NCBI RefSeq assembly: GCF_000426705.1
Contig: NZ_KE384558.1
Span: 62,001-126,000, forward strand
Source: Spirochaeta cellobiosiphila DSM 17781
GTDB lineage: Bacteria > Spirochaetota > Spirochaetia > DSM-17781
Direction: 5' to 3'
DNA length: 64,000 nt
A program made the position numbers and the translations under genes. The notes beneath the pieces are model-generated. The model had not been told where the DNA came from and searched no databases. It saw only the letters and a list, made by a program, of their open reading frames with translations. Of the stretch, positions 63,045 to 64,000 are shown in pieces (the first letter of the stretch is position 1; the number at the start of each line of letters is the position of its first letter).

Positions 63045-64000
63045 TTATTTAGAAGCTCTTTCAGCTTGATCGAAGTCAATATACTTAGAGTATCCCGCTC
63101 CGATGTCCTTATACATGTATGTCTTAGTCCATGGTTGGTCTAGGAAATATTGTAATCGGTGAACACCCATGATCCATGAAACGTCTTCTGCTGCTAGTTG
63201 AGCAGCTTCTTTGTATATTTCATCTCTTTCAGGAGATTGTTGCATGAAAGCTCCCTTTTCATAAAGAGAGTTGAAAGTAGGGTTGTTATAATTGGCTGAG
63301 TTAGGTCCGGGAGCAGAATTAGGTCCATAATTTAATTGTAGGAAGTTTTGTGCATCAGGATAGTCAGCACCCCAAGCGATACCACCTAATTGAACTTCCC
63401 CTCTATCAATGCGTTGGTTGAAAGTGGGCCAGTCACCAGGTACGGCTTCTACATTAACTCCAATAGCTTTCATACAGTCAATGAAGAATTCAACCATTTG
63501 TCTATGTGTCGTAGAAGCACTATACATTTGGTATTCTAAGGTAGGTAATCCTTCACCATTAGGATATCCCGCTTCTGCCAACAATTGCTTGGCTTTTTCT
63601 AAATCATAAGTGGCATAAGGGTTTTTGTAGTTAGGATCATATCCTCCAACACCAGGAGGTAATAAGGTTTGTGCTAATTTAGCTCGTCCATTGTAGAAAA
63701 GGTCCAGGGCTTTTTCATGGTTGTACGCAAGGGACATTGCCTGTCGTAACTTCTTGTTTTGTCCAAGAATAGGATCATTCATATTAAAGAAGTTGTATGT
63801 AACATCCAGAGATCCCCAAATATTCAATGTTATACCTTTGTCAATCATCTCTTGTGTTAACTTACCATCTTGGATGGTGGCATCATAATTGTCTTTGGGA
63901 ATGGCTGTGTAATCTAATTCCCCGTTCATGAATTTAAGCCATTGCACACTGCTTTCTTCTATAACGTACCACACAACTTCATCTGCGAAGGGAAGCTTTT
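63045..64000 (-). CDS. oppA: Oligopeptide-binding protein OppA (partial, C-terminal 317 residues)
   Basis: The frame is open to the right edge: KLPFADEVVWYVIEESSVQW continues the protein beyond a GTG at 63974, so the N-terminus with the signal peptide is outside the window. Family 5 binding-protein features: FMNGELDYTAIPKDNY, NDPILGQNKKLRQAMSLAYN and AKQLLAEAGYPNGEGLP, then DRGEVQLGGIAWGADYPDAQ. It captures peptides in the periplasm for OppBCDF. First of the five-gene opp operon; a hairpin follows. Confidence 0.94.
   Translation of the reverse strand, partial: KLPFADEVVWYVIEESSVQWLKFMNGELDYTAIPKDNYDATIQDGKLTQEMIDKGITLNIWGSLDVTYNFFNMNDPILGQNKKLRQAMSLAYNHEKALDLFYNGRAKLAQTLLPPGVGGYDPNYKNPYATYDLEKAKQLLAEAGYPNGEGLPTLEYQMYSASTTHRQMVEFFIDCMKAIGVNVEAVPGDWPTFNQRIDRGEVQLGGIAWGADYPDAQNFLQLNYGPNSAPGPNSANYNNPTFNSLYEKGAFMQQSPERDEIYKEAAQLAAEDVSWIMGVHRLQYFLDQPWTKTYMYKDIGAGYSKYIDFDQAERASK

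Overview
This 64 kb window is a gene-dense stretch of a low-GC bacterial chromosome. The gene content best fits a free-living, motile spirochaete (Spirochaetota). Pointers are two methyl-accepting chemotaxis proteins plus CheD, a bactofilin, many small lipoproteins, ABC binding proteins with an Ala-Gly-Gly signal-peptide end, and a Rho with a long charged N-terminal extension. This placement is an inference from gene content; there is no rRNA gene to settle it. I see no tRNA, rRNA, CRISPR array, transposase, integrase or phage gene. No gap between genes exceeds 300 bases.

Layout. 1-450: start of a divergent ABC exporter. 619-7508: housekeeping (rpsT, HU, lnt), then a response regulator / small TPR protein / bactofilin / cinA group, then rho and rpmE. 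7792-10880: a three-lipoprotein operon (LpoB-like, COG3014-like, LPP20-like) behind a clear promoter. 10882-15331 (minus): glyA under a ZTP riboswitch, then cheD and a multi-PAS/GAF histidine kinase. 15575-18856: a sugar-type ABC importer (two permeases and a binding protein). 18918-21108 (minus): a lipoprotein with an internal near-identical duplication, an esterase and a transglutaminase-like lipoprotein. 21291-25297: an MCP and a TPR-LRR protein. 25345-25427: a 22-bp-period array of four palindromes. 25581-31701: a YesM/YesN-type two-component system and a TctCBA tripartite transporter. 31757-34814: an OsmC protein and a periplasmic-sensor PAS-GGDEF-EAL protein. 34867-38983: a gltX-glyS-tyrS operon. 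39045-40877 (minus): a second MCP. 40976-50435: a FemAB/GNAT-like protein, an ABC-2 export pair, an M23 peptidase, a GH20 hexosaminidase, an SsuABC-type importer and a lysE / lysR pair. 50427-52772 (minus): a family B DNA polymerase. 52856-58497: rph, hisI, cmoM, a SWIM-SNF2 helicase and an unknown protein. 58501-64000 (minus): an oppABCDF oligopeptide importer plus a small membrane protein; oppA runs off the right edge.

Regulatory themes. Several first genes lack a Shine-Dalgarno sequence and carry a -10-like hexamer six bases before the start codon, suggesting leaderless mRNAs. Many transcription units end in long hairpins without a U-tract. Neighbouring genes are often coupled by overlaps of exactly 8 nt or 1 nt. 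The best-supported regulatory RNA is the ZTP riboswitch before glyA. The most unexplained structures are the palindrome array at 25345-25427 and the lone cyclase-tail protein beside the bactofilin.
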